Source: Pantoea piersonii (GTDB lineage: Bacteria > Pseudomonadota > Gammaproteobacteria > Enterobacterales > Enterobacteriaceae). Taken from it: DNA of 64,000 nucleotides. The stretch covers positions 930,001-994,000 of the forward strand of contig NZ_RARB01000001.1 in the NCBI RefSeq assembly GCF_003612015.1, written 5' to 3'. Below, in pieces: positions 30,393 to 41,243 of this stretch (position 1 is its first letter; each line of letters opens with the position of its first letter). The notes beneath the pieces were generated by a model. The model saw nothing but the letters and a program-made list of their open reading frames with translations, searched no databases and was not told the DNA's origin. The position numbers and the translations under genes were made by a program.

Positions 30393-30860
30393 TCAGCGCG
30401 GCGAAACGGTAATCTGGCTGCCGTTAGACGCCAGCGCCACTCGCTGGCCAACAGAGTAGCGGGTAGCCGCCTGTTTCTGCACCACCATAATGGTGTTGCC
30501 ATCATCTTTACGAATTTCCAGCTCAACGCCGTCGGTTTTATTGACTGCGCCCTGAACCCCCTGACCCGCCAGACCGCCAGCGATAGCGCCGCCTGCGGTG
30601 GCAAGGCTGCGTCCGGTGCCGCCGCCGATGGTGTTGCCGAGGAAACCACCCAGCACTGCGCCGCCGATAGCGCCGATCACGTTGCTGTCATCGCCGCCCT
30701 GAATCTTAACCGGGCGGACCGATACCAGCGTGCCGTAAGAGACGCTCTGAACCTGTTTGGCCTCACTGGCGCTGTAGGTATCGCCTGACAGGGTACTGTT
30801 ATTTGCGCACCCGGCCAGGGTAATGCCAGCCAGTGCAACCGCAACGAAACGCTTGATCAT
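30393..30860 (-). CDS. slyB: SlyB, outer-membrane lipoprotein
   Basis: 155 residues as in E. coli. The signal peptide ends in LAGC-AN. The glycine-zipper region NVIGAIGGAVLGGFLGNTIGGG...GGAIAGGLAG spans about residues 60-105, and a beta-rich SH3-like C terminus follows. In E. coli it belongs to the PhoPQ regulon and forms oligomers that protect outer-membrane proteins. I could not identify a clear PhoP box here. Confidence 0.95.
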   Translation of the reverse strand: MIKRFVAVALAGITLAGCANNSTLSGDTYSASEAKQVQSVSYGTLVSVRPVKIQGGDDSNVIGAIGGAVLGGFLGNTIGGGTGRSLATAGGAIAGGLAGQGVQGAVNKTDGVELEIRKDDGNTIMVVQKQAATRYSVGQRVALASNGSQITVSPR

Positions 30861-31128
30861 TTGTTACTCCTTTCTTAAGCAATGCGCCATGTGTATCGCG
30901 AAATCCTGCAAACAGTATAAGACACAAAGCAAATTAATCTTAGTCTGAGTAAAACATGGTGAACCCAAGCATAGACTATTGGCGATCAACAAAAATTCAA
31001 CCAGGCGGCAAAAAAAGGCGTGCAATGTTACCTGTTGCATAAAGTGGGTGAAAAACATCAGGTAATCGTCGAATCAGACGAGAGAATTTGCCAGACTAAA
31101 TGGAGTTGAATCGCCTTAAGGACCCGAA

Positions 31129-32244
31129 ATGAAATCAGGACGTTATATCGGCGTTATGTCAGGCACCAGCCTGGACGGCGTTGACGTGGTGCTGGCCGCC
31201 ATTGATGAGAATATGGTGGCGCAACAGGCCAGCTACTGCCATCCCATGCCGGGTGAGCTGCGCCAGCAGATTCTGGCGATCTGCCAGGGCCAGACGCTGA
31301 CGCTCTCGCAGCTCGGCCAGCTCGATACGCGGCTTGGCCGGCTGTTTGCCGAAGCGGTCAATACGCTGATGCGACGCGAGGCGCTGGAGCCGAGCGATAT
31401 CGTCGCGATTGGCTGTCATGGGCAGACCGTCTGGCACGAGCCGCAAAGCGACGCGCCCAACACGCTGCAAATCGGCGATAATAATCAGATTGTCGCGGCG
31501 ACGGGCATTACGGTGGTGGGCGATTTCCGCCGCCGTGATATGGCGCTGGGCGGTCAGGGCGCACCGCTGGTGCCCGCTTTTCATCAGGCGCTGCTGATGG
31601 ACGGGGTGGAGCGCCGCATGGTGCTCAATATCGGCGGCATCGCTAACCTTTCTCTGCTGCTGCCCGGCCAGCCGGTGCGCGGTTTCGATACGGGTCCCGG
31701 CAATATATTGATCGATGCGTGGATCTGGCGCCATCAGGGCAAGCCCTTCGATCGGGATGCCGGCTGGGCGCGCGGCGGCAAAGTGGTGCCTGCGCTGCTG
31801 GAGCAGATGCTGCGCGATCCCTGGTTTGCGCTGCCGTCGCCGAAAAGCACCGGTCGCGAATATTTCAATCTGGGCTGGGTTGAACGTCAGCTACAGAACT
31901 TCCCGGGCCTGGCGCCGCAGGACGTGCAGGCGACGCTGACTGAACTGAGCGCCGTCTCTATCGCCCATCAGGTGCAGCTTAACGACGGCTGCGATCGGCT
32001 GCTGGTGTGCGGCGGCGGCGGTCGCAATCCGCTGCTGATGGCGCGCCTCGCCGCGCTGCTGGCTGGAACCGAAGTCACCACCACCGATGCGGCGGGCATT
32101 CGCGGCGACGATATGGAGGCGCTGGCGTTCGCCTGGCTTGCCAGCCGTACGCTCTCCGGGCTGCCCGGTAATCTGCCCGCCGTGACCGGCGCGGCCGAAA
32201 AAAGCGTGCTCGGCGCCATCTATCCGGCTAATCCGCTCTTTTGA
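31129..32244 (+). CDS. anmK: AnmK, anhydro-N-acetylmuramic acid kinase
   Basis: Phosphorylates and opens 1,6-anhydro-MurNAc to MurNAc-6-phosphate in cell-wall recycling. 371 residues (E. coli 369). The N terminus has the diagnostic [28 protein letters not shown] (with the catalytic Asp) and [14 protein letters not shown] follow. First of a run with mliC, pdxH, tyrS and pdxY, as in E. coli. Confidence 0.97.
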   Translation: MKSGRYIGVMSGTSLDGVDVVLAAIDENMVAQQASYCHPMPGELRQQILAICQGQTLTLSQLGQLDTRLGRLFAEAVNTLMRREALEPSDIVAIGCHGQTVWHEPQSDAPNTLQIGDNNQIVAATGITVVGDFRRRDMALGGQGAPLVPAFHQALLMDGVERRMVLNIGGIANLSLLLPGQPVRGFDTGPGNILIDAWIWRHQGKPFDRDAGWARGGKVVPALLEQMLRDPWFALPSPKSTGREYFNLGWVERQLQNFPGLAPQDVQATLTELSAVSIAHQVQLNDGCDRLLVCGGGGRNPLLMARLAALLAGTEVTTTDAAGIRGDDMEALAFAWLASRTLSGLPGNLPAVTGAAEKSVLGAIYPANPLF

Positions 32245-32258
32245 CTGTAAGGAGAATC

Positions 32259-32594
32259 ATGATGAAACAGGGGTTAATTTTTGCCGCCGCGCTGCTGCTC
32301 TCGGGCTGCGGCCTGATGCACAAGCAGGCTGAGGCGCCGCAAACGCTGCACTATCGCTGTGGAACCTTGCCGCTGACCGTCACGCTCGACAACGCCAGCG
32401 ATCAGGTCAGCTTTATTATGGACGGCCAGCCTTTAACGCTGAAGCGAGCGATTTCCGCCTCAGGCGCGCGCTACAGCGACGGGAAATATGTATTCTGGAG
32501 CAAAGGCGATACCGCCTTTATCGAGCGTGACGATAAAATCGTCGTTAACGACTGTGCGCTGCAGCCTGCCAGCCAGTCAGTTCATGTTGAGTAA
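32259..32594 (+). CDS. mliC: MliC-type lysozyme inhibitor lipoprotein
   Basis: Membrane-bound inhibitor of C-type lysozyme. 111 residues, with a signal peptide ending LLSGC-GL. The mature part contains YRCGTLPLTV and YSDGKYVFWSKGDTAFI, the family pattern, with a second Cys near the end (VNDCALQ). AAGGAG precedes ATGATG at 32259/32262. It lies 14 bases after anmK, which suggests co-transcription. Confidence 0.92.
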   Translation: MMKQGLIFAAALLLSGCGLMHKQAEAPQTLHYRCGTLPLTVTLDNASDQVSFIMDGQPLTLKRAISASGARYSDGKYVFWSKGDTAFIERDDKIVVNDCALQPASQSVHVE

Positions 32595-32600
32595 CTCCTT

Positions 32601-33257
32601 ATGAGCACGAATTTCACTCTGCAAGATATCGCCAGCCTGCGCCGCGAATATACGCGCGGCGGGCTGCGTCGCAAGGATCTGCCGGACCAGCCGCTGGCGC
32701 TGTTTGAAACCTGGCTGCAGCAGGCGTGCGAGGCGCAGCTGCCCGATCCCACTGCCATGACAGTAGCGACGGTGGATGAGCAGGGGCAGCCTTACCAGCG
32801 CATCGTGCTACTCAAGCACTATGATGACAACGGTCTGGTGTTTTATACCAACCTGGGCAGTCGCAAAGCGCAGCATCTTGCCGGCAATCCGCGCATTTCG
32901 CTGCACTTCCCGTGGCACTTCCTTGAGCGGCAGGTGATGGTGCTGGGCGAAGCGGAGAAACTGTCACCGCTGGAAGTGCTGAAATATTTCCATAGCCGCC
33001 CGCGCGACAGCCAGATCGGCGCCTGGGTATCGCGTCAGTCGAGCCGTATCTCGGCGCGCGGCGTGCTGGAGGGCAAGTTCCTCGAACTGAAGCAGAAGTT
33101 CCAGCAGGGAGAGGTGCCGCTGCCGAGTTTCTGGGGAGGATATCGCGTTAAATTTCATACCATGGAGTTCTGGCAGGGGGGCGAACATCGCCTGCATGAC
33201 CGTTTCCTCTACCAGCGCGACGACAACGGCTGGAAAATCGACCGCTTAGCCCCGTAA
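32601..33257 (+). CDS. pdxH: PdxH, pyridoxine 5'-phosphate oxidase
   Basis: FMN enzyme that oxidises pyridoxine or pyridoxamine phosphate to pyridoxal phosphate. 218 residues, the E. coli length. [18 protein letters not shown] and [19 protein letters not shown] bind [19 protein letters not shown] and [16 protein letters not shown] complete the active site. It lies 6 bases after mliC. Confidence 0.97.
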   Translation: MSTNFTLQDIASLRREYTRGGLRRKDLPDQPLALFETWLQQACEAQLPDPTAMTVATVDEQGQPYQRIVLLKHYDDNGLVFYTNLGSRKAQHLAGNPRISLHFPWHFLERQVMVLGEAEKLSPLEVLKYFHSRPRDSQIGAWVSRQSSRISARGVLEGKFLELKQKFQQGEVPLPSFWGGYRVKFHTMEFWQGGEHRLHDRFLYQRDDNGWKIDRLAP

Positions 33258-33279
33258 AACAGCGTTTTTCTCCTCTCTC

Positions 33280-33306
33280 AGCGCTGGCACAGAAGTCGCC
33301 AGCGCT
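33280..33306 (+). terminator. Hairpin between pdxH and tyrS
   Basis: AGCGCTGGC ... GCCAGCGCT, a 9-pair perfect stem with a 9-base loop, followed by TTATGCT. A weak terminator or attenuator before tyrS. Confidence 0.55.
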
Positions 33307-33391
33307 TTATGCTATAGCCCTCTTTTTTTTCCGCACTCAGCGGAGAGCTGTGTACCAGCATAGGTGCAGTCTGATCAATTTGGAGTCAGTG

Positions 33392-34666
33392 ATGACCAGC
33401 AGTAACCTGATACAACAATTGCAGGAACGGGGCTTAATCGCCCAGGTAACGGACGAGGAAGCGTTAGCAGAGCGACTGGCGCAAGGGCCGATCTCCCTCT
33501 ATTGCGGCTTCGATCCGACCGCTGACAGCTTGCATTTGGGCCATCTGGTGCCGCTGCTCTGCCTGAAACGTTTTCAGGATGCCGGACACAAGCCGGTCGC
33601 GCTGGTGGGTGGTGCCACCGGTCTGATTGGCGATCCCAGCTTTAAAGCAGCAGAACGTAAACTCAATACCAGCGAAACCGTAGGCGAGTGGGTCGAGAAG
33701 ATCCGCAAGCAGGTCGCGCCTTTCCTCGATTTCGACTGCGGCGACAACAGCGCTATCGCCGCTAACAACTACGACTGGTTCGGCGGCATGAACGTGCTGA
33801 CCTTCCTGCGCGATATCGGCAAGCACTTCTCTGTGAATCAGATGATTAACAAAGAAGCGGTGAAACAGCGCCTGAACCGCGACGATCAGGGGATCTCCTT
33901 TACCGAGTTCTCCTACAACCTGCTGCAGGGCTACGACTTCGCCGAGCTGAACAAGCGTCACGGCGTGTCGCTGCAGATTGGCGGTTCCGATCAGTGGGGC
34001 AACATCACTTCCGGCATCGATCTGACGCGTCGCCTCTACCAGAATCAGGTCTTTGGCCTGACGGTGCCGCTGATCACCAAATCGGACGGCACCAAGTTCG
34101 GTAAAACCGAAGGCGGCGCGGTGTGGCTCGATGCGAAGAAAACCAGCCCGTATAAGTTCTACCAGTTCTGGATCAATACTGCGGACGCCGACGTCTACCG
34201 TTTCCTCAAGTTCTTCACCTTCCTGAGCCTGGAAGAGATCAACGCGCTGGAAGAAGAAGACAAGAACAGCGGGAAAGCGCCGCGCGCGCAGTATGTGCTC
34301 GCCGAAAGCGTTACGCGTCTGGTACACGGCGAAGCGGGTCTGGCCGCGGCGAAGCGTATTACCGAAAGCCTGTTCTCCGGCGCGCTGAGCGACATGACCG
34401 AAGCGGACTTCGAACAGCTGGCGCAGGACGGCATGCCGACCGTTGAGCTGGGCGCGGAAGACGATCTGCAGCAGGCGCTGGTGAATGCTGAACTGGTGCC
34501 GTCACGCGGTCAGGCGCGCACCATGATCGGCTCAAACGCCGTCACCATCAACGGCGAGAAGCAGTCAAACGCGGAATACCGTTTTAGCGAGAGCGATAAG
34601 CTGTTTGGTCGCTATACGCTGCTGCGTCGCGGTAAAAAACACTACTGCCTGATTGTCTGGCAGTAA
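33392..34666 (+). CDS. tyrS: Tyrosyl-tRNA synthetase
   Basis: Class I aminoacyl-tRNA synthetase charging tRNA-Tyr. 424 residues, as in E. coli, when started at the ATG at 33392 after GGAG. The HIGH motif appears as [10 protein letters not shown], the KMSKS motif as [12 protein letters not shown], and a C-terminal S4 domain includes [19 protein letters not shown]. An in-frame start 42 bases upstream is not supported by the family. Confidence 0.98.
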   Translation: MTSSNLIQQLQERGLIAQVTDEEALAERLAQGPISLYCGFDPTADSLHLGHLVPLLCLKRFQDAGHKPVALVGGATGLIGDPSFKAAERKLNTSETVGEWVEKIRKQVAPFLDFDCGDNSAIAANNYDWFGGMNVLTFLRDIGKHFSVNQMINKEAVKQRLNRDDQGISFTEFSYNLLQGYDFAELNKRHGVSLQIGGSDQWGNITSGIDLTRRLYQNQVFGLTVPLITKSDGTKFGKTEGGAVWLDAKKTSPYKFYQFWINTADADVYRFLKFFTFLSLEEINALEEEDKNSGKAPRAQYVLAESVTRLVHGEAGLAAAKRITESLFSGALSDMTEADFEQLAQDGMPTVELGAEDDLQQALVNAELVPSRGQARTMIGSNAVTINGEKQSNAEYRFSESDKLFGRYTLLRRGKKHYCLIVWQ

Positions 34667-34672
34667 GCGCTC

Positions 34673-34696
34673 AGGGCCGGTCTCCGGCCCTTTTTT
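34673..34696 (+). terminator. Terminator after tyrS
   Basis: GGGCCGG-TCT-CCGGCCC followed by six T. Confidence 0.9.
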
Positions 34697-34729
34697 ATGG
34701 ACGGCAAGGGCAAGGCAGTACAGAAAATA

Positions 34730-35590
34730 ATGAAGAATATTCTCGCAATTCAGTCGCATGTGGTGTTCGGCCATGCAGGTAACGCCGCCGCCGAGTTCCC
34801 GATGCGGCGCATGGGGGCCAATGTCTGGCCGCTTAACACCGTACAGTTCTCCAACCACACCCAGTATGGTCACTGGACCGGCACCGTGATGCCCGCAACG
34901 CACCTGACGGATATCGTCAAGGGCATCAGCGATATCGATCGCCTGAAAACCTGCGACGCGGTACTGAGCGGCTACCTTGGCTCAGCTGAGCAGGGCGAGC
35001 AGATCCTTGAAATCGTGCGCATGGTAAAGGCCGCCAACCCCGACGCCTGGTTCTTTTGCGATCCAGTGATGGGCCATCCTGAAAAAGGGTGTATCGTGGC
35101 GCCCGGCGTGGCGGAGTATCACTGCAAATACGCCATGCCCGCCAGCGACATTATTGCGCCCAATCTGCTGGAGCTGGAGATGCTTAGCGAGCGCAGCGTG
35201 ACCAGCGTAGAAGAGGCGACGGCGGCAGCGCGCGCGCTGATTGCGCAGGGGCCGCGCGTGGTGCTGGTGAAACACCTGGCGCGCGCCGGACGCCGCAGCG
35301 ATCGCTTCGAGATGCTGCTGGTAACGGCGGAAGAGGCCTGGCATATCAGCCGCCCGCTGGTGGATTTCGGCGTGCGGCAACCGGTCGGCGTCGGCGATCT
35401 GACCAGCGGCCTGCTGCTGGTGAATCTGCTGCACGGCAAGGATCTGAAAAGCGCTCTGGAGCATGTCACCGCCGCCGTCTACGAAGTGATGCTGACGACC
35501 CATGCTATGGGCGAATATGAACTGCAGCTGGTGGCGGCGCAGGACGCTATCGCGCAGCCGACCCAGCACTTTACCGCCGAGCCTCTGTAA
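34730..35590 (+). CDS. pdxY: PdxY, pyridoxal kinase 2
   Basis: Ribokinase-fold kinase that phosphorylates pyridoxal to PLP. 286 residues (E. coli 287). The start [18 protein letters not shown] aligns with E. coli. [11 protein letters not shown] and the C-terminal [11 protein letters not shown], which carries the catalytic Asp, are present. It lies after the tyrS terminator; some read-through is usual in E. coli. Second vitamin B6 gene in the region after pdxH. Confidence 0.97.
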   Translation: MKNILAIQSHVVFGHAGNAAAEFPMRRMGANVWPLNTVQFSNHTQYGHWTGTVMPATHLTDIVKGISDIDRLKTCDAVLSGYLGSAEQGEQILEIVRMVKAANPDAWFFCDPVMGHPEKGCIVAPGVAEYHCKYAMPASDIIAPNLLELEMLSERSVTSVEEATAAARALIAQGPRVVLVKHLARAGRRSDRFEMLLVTAEEAWHISRPLVDFGVRQPVGVGDLTSGLLLVNLLHGKDLKSALEHVTAAVYEVMLTTHAMGEYELQLVAAQDAIAQPTQHFTAEPL

Positions 35591-35626
35591 GCTCGCACCG
35601 GGCCGATATCCTGTCGGCCCCGCTTG

Positions 35627-36232
35627 TTATGCTATCCCTTCCGCCTTTAGTGCCGCCTGCACCGCGGGCCGCTGGGAGGCGCGCTGGAACCAGGCTTCCA
35701 GCGCTGACAGCCCATCCAGCTCTAGCTTCAGCGCATACGCCCAGCGCACCACCACGTAGAGATAGGCATCCGCCACGCTAAAGCGCAGCCCCATCAGCCA
35801 CTGCTTATCCTGCAGCGCCTTATCGACGTAGCGGAACTGTTGTTCCAGCCGGGCGCGCAGCAGAGGTTTATAGTCGTCAGGGGTGTCGGGTTTAAACAGC
35901 GGGGTGAAGGTTTTATGCAGCTCGCTGCTGATAAAGCTGAGCCACTCCAGCGTGTGGTAGCGCGTCAGGCTGCCGACCGGCGCCAGCAGCTGGCGATCGG
36001 GCTTCAGGTCCGCCAGATACTGCACAATCGCCACGCCTTCGGTCAGTACGGTGCCGTCATCCAGCTCCAGCGCCGGCACCTGGCCCTTGGGGTTGATTTG
36101 CCAGTAATCTTCGCTGCATTCGGTGACTTTTTTCATCAGGTCGACATTAACCTGGGTGAAGTCGAGCCCGCACTCACGCAGCACGATATGCGGCGAAAGA
36201 GAGCAGGCGCCAGCCTTACAGAACAGTTTCAT
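35627..36232 (-). CDS. gstA: Glutathione S-transferase (beta class)
   Basis: 201 residues, the E. coli GstA length. The N-terminal thioredoxin-like domain has Cys10 in [14 protein letters not shown], the beta-class catalytic cysteine, and [15 protein letters not shown] binds glutathione. The C-terminal helical domain contains [14 protein letters not shown]. The ATG at 36232 is set by family length. Convergent with pdxY and downstream of dtpA. Confidence 0.96.
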   Translation of the reverse strand: MKLFCKAGACSLSPHIVLRECGLDFTQVNVDLMKKVTECSEDYWQINPKGQVPALELDDGTVLTEGVAIVQYLADLKPDRQLLAPVGSLTRYHTLEWLSFISSELHKTFTPLFKPDTPDDYKPLLRARLEQQFRYVDKALQDKQWLMGLRFSVADAYLYVVVRWAYALKLELDGLSALEAWFQRASQRPAVQAALKAEGIA

Positions 36233-36332
36233 AACGGACCTCCGGGTTGCGACAGCATCATTGCAGCTTAATGCGTCGTCGCAGATTTGCCAGTGACCTC
36301 GGTCAAGCGTTCTGTCTGGCCCGAAAAAGGAT

Positions 36333-36360
36333 AAAAAAAAGCCGGGCGCATGGCCCGGCT
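36333..36360 (-). terminator. Terminator after dtpA
   Basis: GCCGGGC ... GCCCGGC with a run of eight A on the plus strand, read as T on the minus strand after the stem. Confidence 0.9.
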
Positions 36361-36377
36361 GCATAGAACCTGAATAA

Positions 36378-37874
36378 TCAGGCCTGCGCTTTTTCCAGCT
36401 CCGCCTGTGGCGTCTGCGTCATGCGGTTCAGCAGCGGCGCCGTCAGCAGCATCAGCACGGCAATCACGCCGGTAACGATACCAATCTGCTGGAAGACGCT
36501 GCTGTAGACGCTCAGCGAGGCGAGGGGGTCAGTTACGTTCTCAGGCACCGCCATCAGACCTGCCACTTTACCGGCGATCATCGCTGCGCCAGCGGTGGTG
36601 AGGAACCAGGAACCCATAATAAAGCCCATCAGACGCTGCGGCACCAGCTGCGCGACCATCGCCAGGCCCAGCCCGGAGATCATCAGCTCGCCCACGCTCT
36701 GCAATGCATAGCTGAGGATCAGCCAGTTAACCGAGACGATACCGGCATCCGAAGCGAACTTCGCGCCCATCGGCAGCACCAGGAAGGCGGCCGAGCAGAG
36801 CACCATACCGATAGCGAACTTAAACGGCATCGGCAGCTTATCGCCCAGCTTGTTATAGACCGCCGCCAGCAGCGGGCTCGCCAGCATGATCCAGAACGGG
36901 TTAAGCGCCTGGAACTGTTCCGGCTCAAAGGTAATGCCCAGAATGGTGTGCCCGACGTTGCGAATCGCAAAGAAGTTGAGCGAAGTCGGCATCTGCATAT
37001 AGAGCACGAAGAAGACGATCGCCTCGACCATCAGCAGGAACGCCACGATCATCTTACGACGTGCCGCGCCATGCAGGGCAAAAGCTTCTTTCGCGAAGAT
37101 CAGGATAATGCCCAGCGCGACCACGCCCAGGGTGATGCGCGCAATAGTCTGGTTATGCAGCAGCCAGGTCGCGATAGCGACCAGCACCACAACACCGACC
37201 AGCGTCATCAGCAGCTTGCCGACGTTCAGCGGTGCGAAGTCGGGCTTAGAACCGTAGTTCTTAACCAGACCTTTGCAGAACAGGAAATTAAGCAGGGTGA
37301 TGATCAGACCGACCACCGAAAGCGAAAACGCCACGCTCCAGCCATATTTCGCCGCCAGCCAGGGGGTCAGCATCATAGAGAACAGCGAGCCGACGTTGAT
37401 CGACATATAGAACATGGTGAAGGCGCCGTCGAGACGCGGATCGTCTTTCTCGTAGCAGGTCGAGAGCAGCGAAGAGGGGTTGGCTTTAAACAGACCGCTG
37501 CCCACCGCGATGGTCGCCATGCCGATATAGACCATGCCGACGTTATGGCCAGAGAAGGCGACCAGCGCATAACCCAGCGCCAGCACGAGCACGCCCAGCA
37601 TAATAACGCGTTTGGTGCCCAGCACCTTATCGCCCAGCCAGCCGCCGATAGCCACCAGGCCGTAGACCAGCGCGCTAAAAGAGGCGAAGAGGGTAATAGA
37701 GTCCGCTTCTGACATGCCCAGCTGTTTCACCAGGTAAACAGCCATAATGGCCTGCAGGCCGTAGAAGCCGAAACGTTCCCACAACTCAATCGAGAAGATC
37801 AGGTAGAACGCCTTCGGCTGTTTGAACGCATTGAGGCTGACGGCCTCATCAGTGTGTTTGTTTGCAGTTGACAC
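36378..37874 (-). CDS. dtpA: DtpA (TppB), proton-dependent di/tripeptide permease
   Basis: POT-family H+-coupled peptide importer of the inner membrane. 498 residues (E. coli 500). The N terminus [20 protein letters not shown], the [10 protein letters not shown] motif of helix 1, and [13 protein letters not shown] between helices 2 and 3 are all conserved. The start codon is GTG, as in E. coli by my recollection, preceded by GAGG. Controlled by OmpR in E. coli; no site was assigned here. Confidence 0.97.
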   Translation of the reverse strand: MSTANKHTDEAVSLNAFKQPKAFYLIFSIELWERFGFYGLQAIMAVYLVKQLGMSEADSITLFASFSALVYGLVAIGGWLGDKVLGTKRVIMLGVLVLALGYALVAFSGHNVGMVYIGMATIAVGSGLFKANPSSLLSTCYEKDDPRLDGAFTMFYMSINVGSLFSMMLTPWLAAKYGWSVAFSLSVVGLIITLLNFLFCKGLVKNYGSKPDFAPLNVGKLLMTLVGVVVLVAIATWLLHNQTIARITLGVVALGIILIFAKEAFALHGAARRKMIVAFLLMVEAIVFFVLYMQMPTSLNFFAIRNVGHTILGITFEPEQFQALNPFWIMLASPLLAAVYNKLGDKLPMPFKFAIGMVLCSAAFLVLPMGAKFASDAGIVSVNWLILSYALQSVGELMISGLGLAMVAQLVPQRLMGFIMGSWFLTTAGAAMIAGKVAGLMAVPENVTDPLASLSVYSSVFQQIGIVTGVIAVLMLLTAPLLNRMTQTPQAELEKAQA

Positions 37875-38554
37875 TTGTACCTCAGTTTTTCTCGTACCCT
37901 GTTTTATGACAGGAAATAAGTCCGCGTCATGTCAGGTTTCCATGCGCGACATTGTTATTAGTAGGGAAAAGCGGCGCCTAATGTGGCTGATAACGCGCAT
38001 CAGGGCAAGAATTTTTTGAATGCTGTAAAGCCTGGGTTGCGTAAGGTTTAAAACCCGAGCGAAGTTTGTTAAATGGATTTTAATTTCAACTCTGGCAATT
38101 CTATCAGAACAAACGGTTGTTTTTCAGGTGCGCCAGGCAACAAGAACCAGATAAGCTGCTTGGGCGTTATTTTGCAGGCTAAGGTGTTGTGGTTTGTTAA
38201 TTAACCAGTTTAATGTTTTGTATGTGATCCACTTATCAGCTAATTTGAACAACAAATCGGCAAAAATCTTCCTTAAAATGACAAGCCAGGTGTAAAAGTT
38301 GATCCTTCGCACAAAATCATCAATTAATTCATCGGGTAAAAGAAGAAAGCGTTTGCGTAGCCGAAAAGGGCGTTAAAAATGCCCTGATAATGCCAGGCGG
38401 GAGCAGTGAATCGCGTCTCACCGTGCCGGGGAGGAGGCGTCGGATGCGTGAGCGAAAATCCACGCCGCAGCCAGATGAAAATTGCGATTTTTACCGTCTC
38501 GACAACAAATTACCGATCCGGTAACCTCGATATTTCTCTTTACAGGACGTTAAC
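37875..38554. other. 680-base AT-rich intergenic region between dtpA and the CTP-synthase-like gene
   Basis: The stretch 38000-38340 is clearly more AT-rich than its surroundings. A 62-codon frame on the minus strand (38124-38312) has a GTG start without a ribosome site and no recognisable product. I found no RNA gene. GGGC...GCCC near 38367-38383 is a weak hairpin, and a short palindrome at 38510-38524 precedes the next gene. The region could hold the dtpA promoter and a decayed gene. Confidence 0.4.
38510..38524 (+). promoter_or_regulatory. Palindrome upstream of the CTP-synthase-like gene
   Basis: TTACCG-ATC-CGGTAA, with perfect 6-base arms, lies 30 bases before the start at 38555. It could be an operator for an unknown regulator. 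Confidence 0.4.
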
Positions 38555-39253
38555 ATGACAGCCTCTCTAAACCTGGCACTGGTGGGCGATTACCGCGCCA
38601 GCGCCGTTGCGCATCAGGCCATTCCGCTGGCTATCGAGCGCGCCGCCGCGCACCTGGGCGTTTCCGCTAGCTTCACCTGGCTTCCTACCGACCAGCCGGG
38701 CGTTTCAGACGCCGTACGCAGCAGCGATGCTGTCTGGGTGGTACCTGGTAGCCCTTATAAAAATGATGACGCGGTATTTGAGACCATTCGCTGGGCGCGA
38801 GAGCAGCGACACCCTTTTCTGGGGTCCTGCGGCGGTTTTCAGTATGCGGTAATCGAGTACGCCCGCAATGTGCTGGGCTGGCAGGATGCGAATCACGCCG
38901 AGACCGACGAAGGCGGCCGCATGGTGATCGCGCCGTTGAGCTGCTCGCTGGTGGAGCAGCGCGGAGAAGTGAGATTCGCGCCGGGATCGCGCATTGCCGA
39001 GGCCTATGGCGCGCAGTCAAGCGATGAGGGCTATCACTGCAACTTCGGCGTTAACCCCGCCTTCAGCGAGGCGCTGGAAGGAGAAAACCTGCGCATCACG
39101 TCCTGGGACGCATCGGGCGATGTGCGCGGCATCGAACTGAACGATCATCCTTTCTTTGTCGCGACGCTGTTTCAGTCAGAGCGGGCCGCGCTGCAAAATA
39201 AAAATTCGCCGCTGGCGATCGCCTGGCTGCAGGCGGCACTGGCACGTCGCTAG
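38555..39253 (+). CDS. Stand-alone relative of the CTP synthase glutamine amidotransferase domain
   Basis: 232 residues resembling only the C-terminal class I amidotransferase domain of CTP synthase, without the synthetase part. FLGSCGGFQYAVIEYARNVLGW aligns with the CTP synthase nucleophile elbow, with Cys92 in place. At the second catalytic site the usual FHPE is FQSE (Gln207, Glu209), so the histidine is lost. Some members of this group are annotated as CTP synthase C-terminal region-related (seleno)proteins, with selenocysteine at the Cys position. Ordinary glutaminase activity is doubtful. E. coli lacks this gene at the locus. Confidence 0.85.
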   Translation: MTASLNLALVGDYRASAVAHQAIPLAIERAAAHLGVSASFTWLPTDQPGVSDAVRSSDAVWVVPGSPYKNDDAVFETIRWAREQRHPFLGSCGGFQYAVIEYARNVLGWQDANHAETDEGGRMVIAPLSCSLVEQRGEVRFAPGSRIAEAYGAQSSDEGYHCNFGVNPAFSEALEGENLRITSWDASGDVRGIELNDHPFFVATLFQSERAALQNKNSPLAIAWLQAALARR

Positions 39254-39259
39254 CTTGCT

Positions 39260-39279
39260 ACGGGCGTTTTCGCGCCCGT
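39260..39279. terminator. Hairpin between the CTP-synthase-like gene and nth
   Basis: ACGGGCG-TTTTCG-CGCCCGT followed by TAAATTT; it lies between convergent genes and abuts the nth stop. Confidence 0.65.
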
Positions 39280-39914
39280 TAAATTTCCGTCTTGTCCGGA
39301 AACTCGCACAGATCTTCAATCAGACAGGCGCCGCAGCGCGGCTTGCGCGCAACGCAGGTATAGCGGCCATGCAGGATCAGCCAGTGATGGCAATCGACCT
39401 TGAACTCGCTGGGGACCACCTTCAGCAGCTTCGCCTCAACCTCTTCCACGTTTTTTCCCGGCGCAAAGCGGGTGCGGTTGCTGACGCGGAAAATATGGGT
39501 ATCAACGGCGATGGTCGGCCAGCCAAAAGCGGTATTCAGCACCACGTTGGCCGTTTTGCGGCCTACGCCCGGCAGCGCCTCCAGCGCGGCGCGATCTTCC
39601 GGCACTTCGCCGCCGTGCAGCTCCAGCAACATACGGCAGGTCTTAATGACGTTCTCGGCTTTGCTGTTGTAGAGGCCGATGGTTTTGATATGTTCCTTCA
39701 CGCCTTCCACGCCCAGCGCCAGCATGGCGGCAGGCGTATTCGCGACGGGATAGAGCCGGGCGGTTGCCTTATTGACGCTGACGTCAGTCGCCTGCGCCGA
39801 CAGCAGCACGGCGATCAGCAGCTCAAAAGGTGAGGTGAAGTTAAGTTCAGTCGTGGGGTGCGGGTTGTTCTCCCGCAGCCGACGGAGAATTTCTACGCGC
39901 TTTGCCTGATTCAC
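39279..39914 (-). CDS. nth: Endonuclease III
   Basis: DNA glycosylase and AP lyase that removes oxidised pyrimidines. 211 residues as in E. coli. Helix-hairpin-helix [13 protein letters not shown] contains the catalytic Lys, and the Asp is in AVDTHIFRV. The [4Fe-4S] cluster cysteines are 187, 194, 197 and 203 (C-x6-C-x2-C-x5-C). Starts with GTG overlapping the rsxE stop, so it is the last gene of the rsx operon, as in E. coli. Confidence 0.97.
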   Translation of the reverse strand: MNQAKRVEILRRLRENNPHPTTELNFTSPFELLIAVLLSAQATDVSVNKATARLYPVANTPAAMLALGVEGVKEHIKTIGLYNSKAENVIKTCRMLLELHGGEVPEDRAALEALPGVGRKTANVVLNTAFGWPTIAVDTHIFRVSNRTRFAPGKNVEEVEAKLLKVVPSEFKVDCHHWLILHGRYTCVARKPRCGACLIEDLCEFPDKTEI

Positions 39915-40615
39915 ACTGCTTTCCCGGCCTGGGCGTGCGGTTCAGCCGCCGCCGCTTCAGCGGCGCGACGCACAGCGCGCTGTTTCATCTTCTGATCGAT
40001 AACGTACTTCGCAGCCAGCAGCATGCCCAGCCCGATAAAGGCGCCCGGCGGCAACATCGCCAGCAGCATCGGCGAATCGAAATGCACCACTTCGATGCGC
40101 AGCGCCTTCGCCCAGGGGCCGAGCAGCTGATCCGCGCCGTTAAACAGCGTGCCGCTGCCGATCAGCTCACGAATCGAGCCGAGCGTGACCATGGCGCAGG
40201 TCGCGCCCATGCCGATAGCGAAGCCGTCGAGCGCGGCAAGGGGAATGCTGCTTTTCGAGGCGACCGCTTCGGCGCGGCCGACCACGATGCAGTTGGTCAC
40301 GATAAGCGGAATAAAGATGCCGAGCGACTCATAGAGGCCATAGGCGTAGGCGTTGATCAGCATCTGCACGCAGCTCACCACCGAGGCGATAATCATGACG
40401 TAGATCGGGATGCGGATCTCCGACGGCACCCAGCGGCGCGAAGCGGAAATAGCGCTGTTGGTAATGGTCAGCACCAGCGTGGTCGCCAGACCGAGGCCCA
40501 GCGCGTTGGTCGCCGTCGAAGTTACTGCCAGCAGCGGGCAGAGCCCCAGCAGCTGCACCAGCGCCGAGTTATTTTTCCACAGTCCGCCAACCAGCAGGTT
40601 TTTGGCTTCACTCAT
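39911..40615 (-). CDS. rsxE: RsxE, Rsx/Rnf electron transport membrane subunit
   Basis: Multi-helix inner-membrane subunit of the Rsx (Rnf-type) complex that keeps SoxR reduced in E. coli. 234 residues (E. coli 231). The start [24 protein letters not shown] aligns with E. coli and overlaps the rsxG end by 8 bases. The [11 protein letters not shown] and [12 protein letters not shown] segments are typical, and it is a paralogue of RsxA. Confidence 0.96.
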   Translation of the reverse strand: MSEAKNLLVGGLWKNNSALVQLLGLCPLLAVTSTATNALGLGLATTLVLTITNSAISASRRWVPSEIRIPIYVMIIASVVSCVQMLINAYAYGLYESLGIFIPLIVTNCIVVGRAEAVASKSSIPLAALDGFAIGMGATCAMVTLGSIRELIGSGTLFNGADQLLGPWAKALRIEVVHFDSPMLLAMLPPGAFIGLGMLLAAKYVIDQKMKQRAVRRAAEAAAAEPHAQAGKAV

Positions 40616-41240
40616 TTGCCTCTCCACATTCGGGCAGCGACGAGAGCCTGCCGCTCAAAGTTTTAATCAGTAGCGCGGTGCGTCGGGTGGCGTTGACTAC
40701 CGCGCGCGGAGTAATAGTCGCGCCGGTAAACTGATCAAATTCGCCGCCATCTTTCTTCACCGCAAAGGCTTTATCATCGGCGCCGTGTACGACTTTGCCA
40801 TTAAAACTGTTAATCCAGTTGGAAATACGCAGTTCGATCTTATCGCCGAGGCCGGGGGTCTCGTGGTGTTCAATAACGCGCACGCCCAGTACTTTACCGT
40901 GAAAATCAGCGCCAACCAGCATCTGTATCGCACCAGAATAGCCATCCGGCGCGGTGGTCTCAAGCGCGGCCGCAACTGCCGTATCACCTTTACGCGCCAG
41001 ATAGAGATGGTGCGGCGTGGTCGTCCCCAGCGCAGGATCGGTGACAAGGTAACATTCGTGCTGGATCTGATTATCGTACAGATCCACAGGCACCACCTGA
41101 TCCAGCAGGTTTTTCTGATTCAGCGCCGTCTGGTGCGCGATAGTGGGTTTGGTGACGTAGTTCACCACGGCGGTTAAACCGGTGGTAAAGACGGCGAACA
41201 GCGCCAGGGTGACGGCGTTTTTGCGGATAGTCTCAAGCAT
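40608..41240 (-). CDS. rsxG: RsxG, flavin-binding periplasmic-facing subunit
   Basis: One N-terminal membrane helix (about residues 10-30) is followed by an FMN-binding domain. The flavin is attached to Thr175 in [13 protein letters not shown]. 210 residues (E. coli 206). It also contains the family stretch [17 protein letters not shown]. Lies 3 bases after rsxD. Confidence 0.96.
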   Translation of the reverse strand: MLETIRKNAVTLALFAVFTTGLTAVVNYVTKPTIAHQTALNQKNLLDQVVPVDLYDNQIQHECYLVTDPALGTTTPHHLYLARKGDTAVAAALETTAPDGYSGAIQMLVGADFHGKVLGVRVIEHHETPGLGDKIELRISNWINSFNGKVVHGADDKAFAVKKDGGEFDQFTGATITPRAVVNATRRTALLIKTLSGRLSSLPECGEANE

Positions 41241-41243
41241 CGA

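Noticed and set aside
30861..31128. PhoP box upstream of slyB
   Set aside because: GTTTTA-like stretches exist, but no properly spaced direct repeat of the PhoP consensus was found.
38124..38312. 62-codon frame between dtpA and the amidotransferase-like gene
   Set aside because: GTG start without a ribosome site, low-complexity AT-rich composition and no recognisable product.
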